Origin: Rhodococcoides trifolii
GTDB taxonomy: Bacteria; Actinomycetota; Actinomycetes; Mycobacteriales; Mycobacteriaceae
NCBI RefSeq assembly: GCF_014635345.1
Contig: NZ_BMCU01000009.1
Location: 1 to 56,692, forward strand
Length of the DNA stretch: 56,692 bases
Direction: 5' to 3'
The number at the start of each line of letters is the position of its first letter. Position 1 is the stretch's first letter. The position numbers and the translations under genes are program-made. Below the pieces are notes generated by a model that made no database searches, was not told the origin of the DNA, and saw nothing but the letters and a program-made list of their open reading frames with translations. This document shows, in pieces, positions 42,165-50,796 of this stretch.

Positions 42165-44405
42165 ATGGCAATCGAGCTACAGGTACGCGAGTCCGTTCTG
42201 ACGCACACCGTCAGCGAATGGGTGCAGAAGCAGCTTTTCACCATGTGCGTTCCGACGGGCACGCCGGCAATCACAGTGGACCACCTTGACGTGGTGCCGG
42301 GCTCGGTCGTGATCCTGCCGTCGGCGGTGGGCGGGATCGACATACGGCTCACGGCCGCCATCTACACAGTGAATGCGGCCGATGTGCTTTCGCACTCGAA
42401 TTCGGTGCCCGACGGCGCGAAGGTGCCCACGGGCGAGGTGCACGTGACCGTCCCGCTGGCAATCGACGGTGCCAAGCTGACCGTCGGGTCGCCGTCGAAC
42501 AGCGTTGTGGCGCCGGGCCTTCCGCCGTTGGTCACCGGGCTCATCCAGACGCGAGTCGGCGCCACGATCAGCCCGATCGCGGGCACGGTGCTGTTCGACT
42601 GCGCACCCATCGCCTCCGCCCTCGAGGCGTTCCTGCCCGCGGACCCCACCCTGGGATTGGGCGACGGGCTAGTGGCGCTGCGGTTCGGGACCGCCGGCGG
42701 CACGGTGTCCCAGCTCGGCGCCGGCCAGGAGTGGGGAATCTTCCTCGACGCGGACGACGCCGTCGGGCTGTTGCTTCGGCAGGTTCCTTCCGAATTTCCG
42801 ACGAAGGTCAACGCGCACTGGAAGCCGAACGGCGCCACCCCGGCGATCGAGGCGGACACGTCGTACGACTTCGAGGTCCTCGGCGTCGACGTTGCTGGTA
42901 TCGACGTGAACATCACTGCTGGAATCGAATTGGTACTCCCACGGACGCTACGCATGTCTGCGGAGTGGGACGTCGATCTGACCGGGCTGGTCGACTTCCT
43001 GGAGGACACCGCAGAAGGAATCGTGCGCGGACTCGTGCGGCGTATGTTGCCGAACGTCGACCACACCGGCGACAAGTCGTTCTCCTACGACTTCGAACTC
43101 CCCGCCATACCCATGTTCCTGGACGCCCGCCCGCGGTGGGCCAACATCACCTCGAGCCCTGCCGGGATGACACTCGGAGGTCCGGTGCAGCCGGGCGCCG
43201 AGGCGCCGCGAGACGTCCTCGACGCGAGGGTGAGCGCGTTCGGTAAGCCATCCGCCTGGTTCAACTGCCGCGCCCGTGCGGAGTCCGGAAACGGCTCGGC
43301 GCCGACGCACTTCGACGCGTCGGACCCCAAGGTCAGGGTCCGGGGTGGGGTCACCCTCATCGACGCCGGAGCGATCTGCGGCGCAGAAGTACTCGCCCCC
43401 AACGCCGGGTTGCCGATCAAGAGCATCACCACCGACGGGGTCGGCTTCGATCTCACCATCGGACAAGCCGGCGCCATCACCTCCGACGTGCGCGTGATCG
43501 TACGAACCGCGCGCGGGGTACGGCTGGTCGATCTGGGGCGGCCCGTCATTCGACGTGCAGCGGACGGCGGCGTCGACGTTGCGGTGTACTACGTGGACAA
43601 CTGCCTGTACCTGTCGGGCGTGCACCTCAAACTGGCGATCGGCGAGACGCTGACGAAGGAGGACTTCGAACCGGTGCCACTCGAAGTCGACGGGTGGATC
43701 CCCGCTCTCGGCGCCGGTCGGGGCCTCGCCAGTCACCTGGCATCGATCGACCGGCTGGACCCGCGCGAGCTGATCACGGTGCGCGGCCACGGCTTTCGAG
43801 TCGAGGTGGAGGCGAACGACAACGGGTTTGCCGTGGTACCCGCCGTCGTGGCGTCCGCCGAGACGATGCGCGAGGTGGTCGTCGAGCGCGCAGGCAGGCG
43901 GGCGTTCGAAGGAACGGTACGGGTGCGGACGGTGGAGTTCACCTGGCTCGCGGAGGTTGGACCGGCCGAGATGGCGGCCGTGCGCGACGTGGACGGCTCG
44001 GCCTACCTGAATCGAATCACCAACGGAGAGAAGCTGACGGAGGCATTCGATCCGTTGGGCGAGGTGGCGTTCGAGCGTGTCGGTGACGAGCGAGTCGAGC
44101 TGAATCCGCAGCCTCTCCCGCCGATCGACGTACCCGCGGCACTACGGATGGCCGAAGCTGCCGGTGTGCGGGACGCGATGGGTGCGCAGTTCCTTCCGGG
44201 GATCGACGACAGTGTCGCGCTGGTGACTACTCGGGACGGCCGCACTCTCGTCGTGTCCGACCAGGGTGTCACCGGGGAGTGGGGTGGTCCGACGGTGGGC
44301 ATGATCGTCGACGGCAATTTCGCAGTGGCGCAGTCGGGTTCGGCGCTGCACCTGTTCTCGGTGACGCGGCCCAAGGATGTGCGGTTGCGGGCGTCGCGGC
44401 TCTGA
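42165..44405 (+). CDS. Large uncharacterised protein with LNPQPLPP motif
   Basis: 746 residues, ATG 42165 with GGGAGAG upstream. No signal peptide or membrane helix. The first 450 residues look beta-rich and contain an amphipathic helical part (GLVDFLEDTAEGIVRGLVRR, about 280-300). Residues 646-653 read LNPQPLPP, a string that I recall recurring in otherwise unrelated uncharacterised proteins. The C-terminus looks beta-strand rich (SVALVTTRDGRTLVV, GNFAVAQSG). I do not recognise a family; a lipid- or surface-binding or secreted-by-other-route role would be speculation. It converges on the glycosidase gene with 17 bp between. Confidence 0.75.
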   Translation: MAIELQVRESVLTHTVSEWVQKQLFTMCVPTGTPAITVDHLDVVPGSVVILPSAVGGIDIRLTAAIYTVNAADVLSHSNSVPDGAKVPTGEVHVTVPLAIDGAKLTVGSPSNSVVAPGLPPLVTGLIQTRVGATISPIAGTVLFDCAPIASALEAFLPADPTLGLGDGLVALRFGTAGGTVSQLGAGQEWGIFLDADDAVGLLLRQVPSEFPTKVNAHWKPNGATPAIEADTSYDFEVLGVDVAGIDVNITAGIELVLPRTLRMSAEWDVDLTGLVDFLEDTAEGIVRGLVRRMLPNVDHTGDKSFSYDFELPAIPMFLDARPRWANITSSPAGMTLGGPVQPGAEAPRDVLDARVSAFGKPSAWFNCRARAESGNGSAPTHFDASDPKVRVRGGVTLIDAGAICGAEVLAPNAGLPIKSITTDGVGFDLTIGQAGAITSDVRVIVRTARGVRLVDLGRPVIRRAADGGVDVAVYYVDNCLYLSGVHLKLAIGETLTKEDFEPVPLEVDGWIPALGAGRGLASHLASIDRLDPRELITVRGHGFRVEVEANDNGFAVVPAVVASAETMREVVVERAGRRAFEGTVRVRTVEFTWLAEVGPAEMAAVRDVDGSAYLNRITNGEKLTEAFDPLGEVAFERVGDERVELNPQPLPPIDVPAALRMAEAAGVRDAMGAQFLPGIDDSVALVTTRDGRTLVVSDQGVTGEWGGPTVGMIVDGNFAVAQSGSALHLFSVTRPKDVRLRASRL

Positions 44406-44422
44406 CCGAGCGGACCGGCCCT

Positions 44423-45373
44423 TCACCACTGCGACAGCGCCTGCCGCGTCGCCGACGTGACCGACTCGGAACTGTCGAGCGTCCAGTCCGCCTCGCCCGG
44501 TTTCGCGTAGTCGAACCACAGCACGCCGGATACTCGGGTGGTCTTCAGGTACGCGAACAGGCTGGAGATCCAGTGCGCCTTGTCGCCGAGCGTGTCACCG
44601 GAGCCGGTCTCGTAGATCCACAGTGTCTTTCCCGGAGCAATCGAGCCGGCCGCGTCGATGGCGGGTGCGAAGAGCTCCTCCGGTGTCTGCCAGTACGACC
44701 CGTCGGCCCCGCCGTTGTAACCGTCGATTCCGATCACGTCGACGTACGGATCACCGGGGTACGCGTCGGCTGCATTGGGGAGGCCGGCGGGTCGGTTGCT
44801 GGAGGTGTCGTAGGACCACACGAACTGCACCTTGGTTGCGCCCGCCGACATGAATATCTGATGAATGTGTCGATAGGCGTCGATGTAATCCTGTGCGGTG
44901 TTGCCGTTTACACCGATTCCCCACGGATACCAAGTTCCGTTCATTTCGTGCCCGAAGCGTAATTGCATCGGCTGATCGAACGTGTCGGCGTCCACGGCCC
45001 ACCGGCCGATGTAGTCGTCGTAGTCGCCCGCAGCGATCTTGGACGGCAGGAAGTCGGTCTGCGTCTTGTCCTTACGGGGGTCCCACGGCTCCCAGGTGAT
45101 GGCGGGCATGGCCCCGGCGTCGCGAATGCGCGTCAAGGTGTCCGTCGGCAGGTCACGATCCCAGACCCACGCTTCGAAGAAGTTGACGACATCGAGCTTG
45201 CGCCCCAACGTCTTCGATGTGTCGACGGCCGCCGCAACTCCCTGCTCAGGGCCTTGTGACGACATGCCCCACGTGCGTCCGTCGGTCATCGGGAGTTCGG
45301 GGGATTCTGCGTTGGCGGCGCACGACGTCACGATCAGAGACAGTGCCAGCAAGAACAAGGAGACTCGTCTCAC
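44423..45373 (-). CDS. GH26-like glycosidase, predicted lipoprotein
   Basis: 316 residues from GTG 45373; GTG 45409 would add 12 residues before the signal peptide. Signal VSLFLLALSLIVTSC has a lipobox-type TSC. TIM-barrel parts: WGMSSQGPEQG, ITWEPWDP, RFGHEMNGTWYPWG with the acid/base Glu of the GH26 mannanase/endoglucanase group, and LWIYETGSGD with the likely nucleophile Glu. It would cut or trim a beta-linked glycan at the cell surface. Divergent from the BcsA-like synthase at 45604, so the two may act on the same polymer. Confidence 0.85.
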   Translation of the reverse strand: MRRVSLFLLALSLIVTSCAANAESPELPMTDGRTWGMSSQGPEQGVAAAVDTSKTLGRKLDVVNFFEAWVWDRDLPTDTLTRIRDAGAMPAITWEPWDPRKDKTQTDFLPSKIAAGDYDDYIGRWAVDADTFDQPMQLRFGHEMNGTWYPWGIGVNGNTAQDYIDAYRHIHQIFMSAGATKVQFVWSYDTSSNRPAGLPNAADAYPGDPYVDVIGIDGYNGGADGSYWQTPEELFAPAIDAAGSIAPGKTLWIYETGSGDTLGDKAHWISSLFAYLKTTRVSGVLWFDYAKPGEADWTLDSSESVTSATRQALSQW

Positions 45374-45603
45374 AGGGCCAATTTCCCGGATCCCTGGATG
45401 GAGGTACACGCTTCAACCGATCGGCGGGTATGTTTAGGAAGTTGTTTCGAACCAGTCGTCGGGGACTGTTCGACAGCTTCACTTTTCGCGGCATCCGACA
45501 ACGGAGTCATTGCCTCCGCTAGACCCCGAGACTCCACTGTCGTAGCGCGTGCAGCAGCCGCGTGCGCAGACAGTTTTGTCCGCGAACCCACAAGGATTTC
45601 GCC
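45374..45603. promoter_or_regulatory. Divergent promoter region glycosidase / synthase
   Basis: 230 bp between the minus-strand glycosidase and the plus-strand synthase. AAGGA lies 9-10 nt before ATG 45604. AT-richer around 45427-45450 (GGTATGTTTAGGAAG). No clear operator. Confidence 0.4.
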
Positions 45604-47229
45604 ATGACTGCTGTCTCCGCTGCGCCCGCACAGCGTGTCGCACTTCCCTTCGAGACCCACCAAGATTCGATCGACATCACGTTGCCGTCTCCGCCGGGAG
45701 ATCTCGAACGTGACACCTACCTCCAGAGCGCGCACCGATGGGTTCCTTTTGCATCGGCATTCGGTGGATTCCTCACCACACTGAGTTTGCTGTTCCTCGT
45801 CCGCAGCCAGGCGTGGGCCATACCCCTGCTGATCCCGCTGGCGGTGTCCACGATCGGTATGGTTCTCTCCCTTCTGACGTCCACTCAGAAACGGCGCGAC
45901 ACCCTGGTGAGCCATCGCCATAGGGTGGCATCGTACTCACCACAGGATGTTCCGTCGGTGGATGTGTTCCTTCCCAGTGCGGGAGAGGATCTTTCGGTCA
46001 TCGAAAACACGTTCTTCCACGTCAGTCGGCTGGACTGGGACGGTGAGATCCGGGTCTACGTGCTCGACGATTCCGCACGCCCCGAGGTCGCGGACATCGC
46101 GGCGCAGTTCGGTTTCGAGTACCGCACCCGCCCGAATCGCGGCTACCTCAAGAAAGCCGGCAACCTTCGCTTCGGCTACGAGGAGTCCGACGGTGATTTC
46201 ATCGCCATCTTCGACGCCGACTTCGTGCCGCGGCCGGACTACCTGCGCGAGCTCATGCCGTACACCGACGAAGACGACGTGGCGATCGTGCAGAGCCCGC
46301 AGGCCTTCGACGTCGACTCTCGAATGAACTGGGTGCAGCACGCAGCCGGTGCGACGCAGATCCTGTTCTACCGGTGGATTCAACCGGCCCGCGACGTCAA
46401 CGACGCCGCCATCTGCGTGGGCACGTGCGCCATCTACCGCCGTTCGGCCCTCGAGGAGAGCGGCGGCTTCGCGCAGATCGGGCACAGCGAAGACGTGCAC
46501 ACCGGCGTCAACCTGATGAAGGTCGGCTACCGGGTGCGCTACGTCCCCACGGTCGTCTCCAAGGGCCTGTGCCCGGACACGTTGGAGCAGTTCGCCAATC
46601 AGCAGTACCGCTGGTGCACCGGGTCGATGAGCCTGCTGTTCTCCAAGACCTTCCACACCGCGCCGTTCACCCGCCGTCAGCGCCTGTGCTTCTGGTCCGG
46701 GTTCATGTACTACATCGACACGGCGCTCTCGATCTACCTGATCTCGATCCCGCCGATCCTGATGGCGCTGCTCGCACCGGACGCGGTGTCGCTGAACAAC
46801 TATCTGTTCGTCTTCCTGGCGCTGATCGTGCGCTTGTCGATCGTTCCCGTCATCACCATGGGAACCGAATCGATGCCCGGTCTGACGCGGATCCAGTCGA
46901 CGTACTCGTTCGCGCATTCGCTCGCCCTGTTCGACGTACTCCGCGGACGTACCGATGCATGGCAGGCCACCGGCGTCAAAGGCCGTTCGCCGACCGCACG
47001 CCGGGTCAACACCGTGATGTTCTACTGGCTCGTCGTCGTGCAGACGCTGATGTTGGGGAGCGCGCTGTTCCGCGCACCCGAGCACGGGTGGCTCGACTTC
47101 GCACCCATGATGGCGTTCGCGCTTCTCAACCTGATCGTGGCGTACCCGATGATTGCGTGGCGCACCACCTTTCCCGCGCTGTTCGATCCCATGACCCCGC
47201 GCCGCGTGCTGAAGGGACTGCTCTCATGA
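45604..47229 (+). CDS. BcsA-like processive GT2 (polysaccharide synthase)
   Basis: 541 residues from ATG 45604. Two N-terminal membrane helices (about 47-90), then the GT-A domain: VDVFLPSAGEDLSVIENT, VYVLDDSARPEV, AIFDADFVPRPDYL, GHSEDVHTG and QQYRWCTGSM (QxxRW at 333-337). Four to six C-terminal helices follow. All catalytic motifs of cellulose-synthase-type enzymes are present. No PilZ domain is visible at the C-terminus, so direct c-di-GMP control as in BcsA is not indicated. It would make and extrude a beta-glycan. First gene of a three-gene coupled operon. Confidence 0.88.
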   Translation: MTAVSAAPAQRVALPFETHQDSIDITLPSPPGDLERDTYLQSAHRWVPFASAFGGFLTTLSLLFLVRSQAWAIPLLIPLAVSTIGMVLSLLTSTQKRRDTLVSHRHRVASYSPQDVPSVDVFLPSAGEDLSVIENTFFHVSRLDWDGEIRVYVLDDSARPEVADIAAQFGFEYRTRPNRGYLKKAGNLRFGYEESDGDFIAIFDADFVPRPDYLRELMPYTDEDDVAIVQSPQAFDVDSRMNWVQHAAGATQILFYRWIQPARDVNDAAICVGTCAIYRRSALEESGGFAQIGHSEDVHTGVNLMKVGYRVRYVPTVVSKGLCPDTLEQFANQQYRWCTGSMSLLFSKTFHTAPFTRRQRLCFWSGFMYYIDTALSIYLISIPPILMALLAPDAVSLNNYLFVFLALIVRLSIVPVITMGTESMPGLTRIQSTYSFAHSLALFDVLRGRTDAWQATGVKGRSPTARRVNTVMFYWLVVVQTLMLGSALFRAPEHGWLDFAPMMAFALLNLIVAYPMIAWRTTFPALFDPMTPRRVLKGLLS

Positions 47230-48737
47230 CCGTTCTCGAGCTACGCCCGTCGGCAGAACCCGTCGTCCCCGCAGTAGAAGAGCGTCGTCCCCGACGGTGG
47301 TCCACCGTCGCCTGGCTGGCCGCGATCTGCGCCGGCCTGGCGGTGACCTCGCTGCGGCCGGGGTCCAACACGAACGCGTTCCAGGACGAGGGTCTGTACC
47401 TCTTCATGGGACACCGCATGATCGACCATGTCGTCGACGGTGTGCACGTCTCGGAATATCCCGGTGGCTACTTTTCCGGCGCTCCCGGCCTGTACCCGGT
47501 GCTCGGCGCCCTGGCCGACTCGATCGGCGGACTCGAAGCCGCACGCATCCTGTCGCTGGTGTTCATGATGGTGGCCGTCATCGGTACCTACGGGGCCGGA
47601 TCGCAGCTGTTCGGCCGCACCGCAGGCCTTCTCGGCGCCGGCGCACTGTCCGTCTGCGGGTCGGTCATCTTCGTCTCGCACCTCGCCACCTTCGACGCGA
47701 TGGCCATGGCGCTGATCGCGTTGGGCTTCTGGGTCACCGTCTACAGCGCGCAGCATTCGAAGTTCCTCTTCGCCCCGATCGTCGGCGTGATCATGGCGGT
47801 GGCGTTCTTCACCAAGTACGGCACCGCGGTGTACGTGCCGGGTCTCGCGCTCGTCGGAATCGTGTTGTCGTGGAACATGTTGCGATGGGGCAGTGTGCGA
47901 CGCGGCATCATGCTCTGCATCACGGCGGCGGCCACCGCGTTCTTCGTCATCACCTTCTGGGCCGGCGACCTCATGGGCGGCATCGAAGTGACGACGACCG
48001 ATCGCACGCCCATCTCGCCGGCGTCCGCCTCGGATCTGGTGTCGAACTCGGTTGCGTGGGTGGGCCCCTGGCTGCTGCTGGCCGTGCTCGGCGGTCTGAC
48101 CATGCTCAGGCGGTGGCCGCTCGTCGCAGTTCTGTTGCTGCTCAGCATCATTGTGCCGCTGCAGCAGATCAGAATCGGGGAGTCGACGTCGCTGGCGAAG
48201 CACGTCGGGTTCGGCATCATCTTCGCCGCTCCGCTGATCGGCGCACTCGGTGCGTGGCTGTTCTCCAAGTCGGCCTGGATCGCCGTGCCGTTCGTCGCGG
48301 TGGTGGGGTCGGCACTTTTGGTATCGGGGCTCTCGCATTCGCAGCGGTTCCTCACCACCTGGGTGGACGACCGCGCGATCGTCGAGCAGTTGAGAACCGA
48401 GATCGATCGCTCACCCGGCAAAGCCGTTCTGGGCGAGGAACCGTCGGCGCAGCGGTACGCGCTGCGCGGTGAAATCGACCCGATTCTGTGGTCCGACACC
48501 TTCGGCTTCCTCTACGGAGGCGAATCGGGCATTCCGGCGTACCAGACGGCGATCGACCAATCGCATTTCGGCACAATCTATCTGACGACGAACACGTCGA
48601 ACGGCAAGTTGATCAACCAGTATCTGACCGACAACGAGACGCCGTATCGGCTCTCGGCCAAGGTGCCGTTCACTCGTTACGACGAGTTCGCGGGCTACTA
48701 CCTGGTATGGACCCCGAAGGTGTTGGAAACACGATGA
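47226..48737 (+). CDS. GT39-like integral membrane glycosyltransferase (GT-C)
   Basis: 503 residues, ATGA overlap with the synthase gene. About eleven membrane helices; after the first one comes FQDEGLYLFMGHRM, the extracytoplasmic acidic motif typical of GT39/ArnT-type enzymes. A C-terminal soluble part follows about residue 380. Such enzymes use polyprenyl-phosphate sugars outside the membrane. The adjacent polyprenyl-phosphate mannose synthase-like gene could supply the donor. Target (EPS, protein or lipid) unknown. Confidence 0.8.
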   Translation: MTVLELRPSAEPVVPAVEERRPRRWSTVAWLAAICAGLAVTSLRPGSNTNAFQDEGLYLFMGHRMIDHVVDGVHVSEYPGGYFSGAPGLYPVLGALADSIGGLEAARILSLVFMMVAVIGTYGAGSQLFGRTAGLLGAGALSVCGSVIFVSHLATFDAMAMALIALGFWVTVYSAQHSKFLFAPIVGVIMAVAFFTKYGTAVYVPGLALVGIVLSWNMLRWGSVRRGIMLCITAAATAFFVITFWAGDLMGGIEVTTTDRTPISPASASDLVSNSVAWVGPWLLLAVLGGLTMLRRWPLVAVLLLLSIIVPLQQIRIGESTSLAKHVGFGIIFAAPLIGALGAWLFSKSAWIAVPFVAVVGSALLVSGLSHSQRFLTTWVDDRAIVEQLRTEIDRSPGKAVLGEEPSAQRYALRGEIDPILWSDTFGFLYGGESGIPAYQTAIDQSHFGTIYLTTNTSNGKLINQYLTDNETPYRLSAKVPFTRYDEFAGYYLVWTPKVLETR

Positions 48738-49498
48738 GTGAACTTCTGGTCTGCATCCCGACCTACAACGAAGCGCTGAACATCGGCTCGATGGTGGAGC
48801 GGGTACGCAGCGCCGTTCCGGACGCGTCGATCATGATCATCGACGACGAGAGCCCGGACGGCACCGGTGAGATCGCCGACCGGCTGGCACAGGCCGATCC
48901 GCGGGTCACCGTGATGCATCGGCCTGCGAAGTCCGGCTTGGCGACGGCATACCTCGAGGCGTTCCGCATCGGTCTCGATACCGGCTACGAGCGGATGGTC
49001 GAGATGGACGCCGACGGCTCGCACGCGCCCGAGGATCTGCCGTCGATGGTGGCGGCGAGCGTCGACAACGTGGGATTGGTGATCGGGTCGCGTTACGTCC
49101 CCGGTGGCCGCACGGAGGGATGGCCGCTGCGCCGCAAGGTGCTGTCGTGGTGCGGCAACACGTACGTGCGGATGGCGCTGGGACTGAAGGTGCGCGACGC
49201 GACCGCCGGGTACCGGGTGTTCACCGCCGAGGCGCTGCGCTCGATCGACCTCGACACGGTGGCCTCACGCGGGTACTCGTTCCAGATCGAGATGGCCTGG
49301 CGCATCCACCGTGCCGGCTGGGAGATCGCCGAGGTGCCCATCACGTTCCGTGAGCGCGTGGCCGGAGCGAGCAAGATGAGTTCGTCCGTGGTGCGCGAGG
49401 CACTGTGGCGCACGACGAAGTGGGGCGTGGACTACCGGACCGGGCGGGTGAGCGCGCCGGCGGCGGCCGAGGTCAGAGCCGACCGTCCAGCACGGTGA
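48734..49498 (+). CDS. Polyprenyl-phosphate mannose synthase-like GT2
   Basis: 254 residues, ATGA overlap with the GT-C gene. DPM1-type signatures: LVCIPTYNEALNIGSMVERV, IMIIDDESPDGTGEIA, GLATAYLEAFRIGL, EMDADGSHAPEDLP, VIGSRYVPGG and RVAGASKMSSSVVREALW. It transfers mannose or glucose from a nucleotide sugar to polyprenyl phosphate. No fused N-acyltransferase or membrane domain. Its 3' end overlaps a convergent 44-codon gene by 26 bp. Confidence 0.9.
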   Translation: MSELLVCIPTYNEALNIGSMVERVRSAVPDASIMIIDDESPDGTGEIADRLAQADPRVTVMHRPAKSGLATAYLEAFRIGLDTGYERMVEMDADGSHAPEDLPSMVAASVDNVGLVIGSRYVPGGRTEGWPLRRKVLSWCGNTYVRMALGLKVRDATAGYRVFTAEALRSIDLDTVASRGYSFQIEMAWRIHRAGWEIAEVPITFRERVAGASKMSSSVVREALWRTTKWGVDYRTGRVSAPAAAEVRADRPAR

Positions 49499-49607
49499 TG
49501 GCAAGCAGCACCACGAGGGCAATCAGACCAATGGTAAGAATCGCCCATTGCAGGCCGGTCGGACTGTTGGGATGCCGAACCTTGTAGTTGGAGCGCTGCC
49601 GAGCCAT
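49473..49607 (-). CDS. 44-residue single-pass membrane protein
   Basis: ATG at 49607 is preceded by a strong GGGAGGG 7 nt upstream. The frame codes a basic N-terminus (MARQRSNYKVRHPNSPTG), one clear membrane helix (LTIGLIALVVLLAITVL) and a short DGRL end, giving an N-in topology. Its last 26 bp overlap the 3' end of the convergent mannose-synthase gene. Too small for many gene finders. Function unknown. Confidence 0.72.
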   Translation of the reverse strand: MARQRSNYKVRHPNSPTGLQWAILTIGLIALVVLLAITVLDGRL

Positions 49608-49750
49608 TCAGTACCCTCCCAGGTGAAAGACGTTGTGCAACAACCAGTCTGATCTTATCCTGGGTGTCCGTGAAAACAAGTTACGCGCAAGTATGAATGG
49701 TCACAAACCAGGGCGCAAGTTTGGTTTGTGCCGTTCATCTGGAGGACGTC

Positions 49751-49794
49751 TGGATCCACCACGTGTTCGAACGTATGATCGAACGGTGGATCCA
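49751..49794. promoter_or_regulatory. Compound palindrome containing LexA/SOS-box-like site
   Basis: TGGATCCACC (49751-49760) and GGTGGATCCA (49785-49794) are exact reverse complements. Inside lie GTTCGA (49765-49770) and TCGAAC (49779-49784). TCGAAC-GTAT-GATCGA at 49767-49782 differs from the actinobacterial LexA box TCGAAC-N4-GTTCGA by one base. It abuts GTG 49786, the likely start of the next gene, so the outer arm includes that start. Confidence 0.55.
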
Positions 49795-50061
49795 GCGCCC
49801 TTCCGTCTGCTGCGCCCACCGGTCAAGGTGTGGATCGACCTCTCGGCACTGTTCCCCGACCCGCCGCATCACGTCGACGTGTTCACGGCCGGTGGCTTCG
49901 AGGTGGGAACGGTCGTCCTTGGTGACCTGCTGGAATGGAGCATGACGACGGACGGCGTCTGGCTCGGGTGCGTGCGCTACGACCTGGCGTCGAAAGAGCG
50001 CAGCGAATCGGTGACGCACTGGGTGCAGAGTGCGGTGCTCAAGCCGTACCGCTCGCCGTAG
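49786..50061 (+). CDS. Small uncharacterised protein, possibly SOS-regulated
   Basis: 91 residues from GTG 49786; upstream in-frame ATG 49693 would read through the palindrome and is less likely. The sequence VKVWIDLSALFPDPPHHVDV, GDLLEWSMTTDGVWLGCVRY and VTHWVQSAVLKPY suggests a small beta-barrel, with a conserved-looking HWVxxxxLKP end. No signal or membrane helix. The SOS-like box at the start suggests DNA-damage control. Family not known to me. Confidence 0.6.
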   Translation: MDPAPFRLLRPPVKVWIDLSALFPDPPHHVDVFTAGGFEVGTVVLGDLLEWSMTTDGVWLGCVRYDLASKERSESVTHWVQSAVLKPYRSP

Positions 50062-50071
50062 CCGGTCCGGC

Positions 50072-50680
50072 TCAGGGGAGTTGGTCGGATACTTCGTCGC
50101 AGTACGCCGCCACCCCGATGTAGACGACACCCTCACCTTGGTCGGCCGTCAAACCGGCGCCCTGTGCGGCGGCAGAGATCGTGTTCACCACGTCCTGCCC
50201 GGCGCGACCGTCCCGCAATTCCTGGCACGCGGCGGTCGCCTGCTCGATGTAGACCGGAGAGTTGTCGGTGTCCACGGGGTAGCCGGACGCAGTCAGCAGG
50301 TCGAGATACGTCTGGTCCGCACCGCTCGCTGCGGCGGGCTCGGCGGACGGTGCAGGAGCAGGAGCAGGTGCAGGAGCAGGCGCCGGTGTGGGTTCCGGTG
50401 CCGGAGCCTCGGTGGGCGTCACGGCAGGTGCTGCAACTGGGGCCGCGGCGGGCGCCTCGACCGGGCGCGTCGTGGTGGCCCGAGCCGACGAACTCGACGG
50501 CTCCGCAGGAGCGGAATAGCGGTAGGACGCCTGAGTGGCCGCAATGTCCTGGCGGCGTTCCACGAACAGATAGGTTCCGACGCCCACGAGCACGAGGACC
50601 ACCACCGACCCCACAACTCGCAGGACCATTGTTTTGGAGTGCCGTCTTCTACCGATTCGGTTGGCGCGGGGGTACGACAT
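50072..50680 (-). CDS. DUF732-domain exported protein with Pro/Ala linker
   Basis: 202 residues. N-terminal membrane helix (VLRVVGSVVVLVLVGVGTYLF, about 19-39), a Thr-rich then Pro-Ala-rich linker with PAPAPAPA repeats (about 60-120), and a C-terminal DUF732-type domain (DQTYLDLLTASGYPVD, ACQELRDGRAGQDV, GVAAYCDEV) with the usual two Cys. DUF732 proteins are typical of mycobacteria and relatives and are located outside the membrane. Start ATG 50680. Confidence 0.85.
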   Translation of the reverse strand: MSYPRANRIGRRRHSKTMVLRVVGSVVVLVLVGVGTYLFVERRQDIAATQASYRYSAPAEPSSSSARATTTRPVEAPAAAPVAAPAVTPTEAPAPEPTPAPAPAPAPAPAPSAEPAAASGADQTYLDLLTASGYPVDTDNSPVYIEQATAACQELRDGRAGQDVVNTISAAAQGAGLTADQGEGVVYIGVAAYCDEVSDQLP

Positions 50681-50796
50681 GTGGGTTCTCGTTTCGGTGC
50701 GGGCTGCGCCCCTGTGCGCGAAAATGTACCCCCGATGGTACGAAGAACACTCACAAGGTGTGAATGGTTTCTATATAGCCGAACGCCAATGCGCCG

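Noticed and set aside
45604..47229. c-di-GMP-controlled cellulose synthase with PilZ domain
   Set aside because: The protein ends soon after the last membrane helices and no PilZ motif is seen; the nearby GGDEF gene alone is not evidence.
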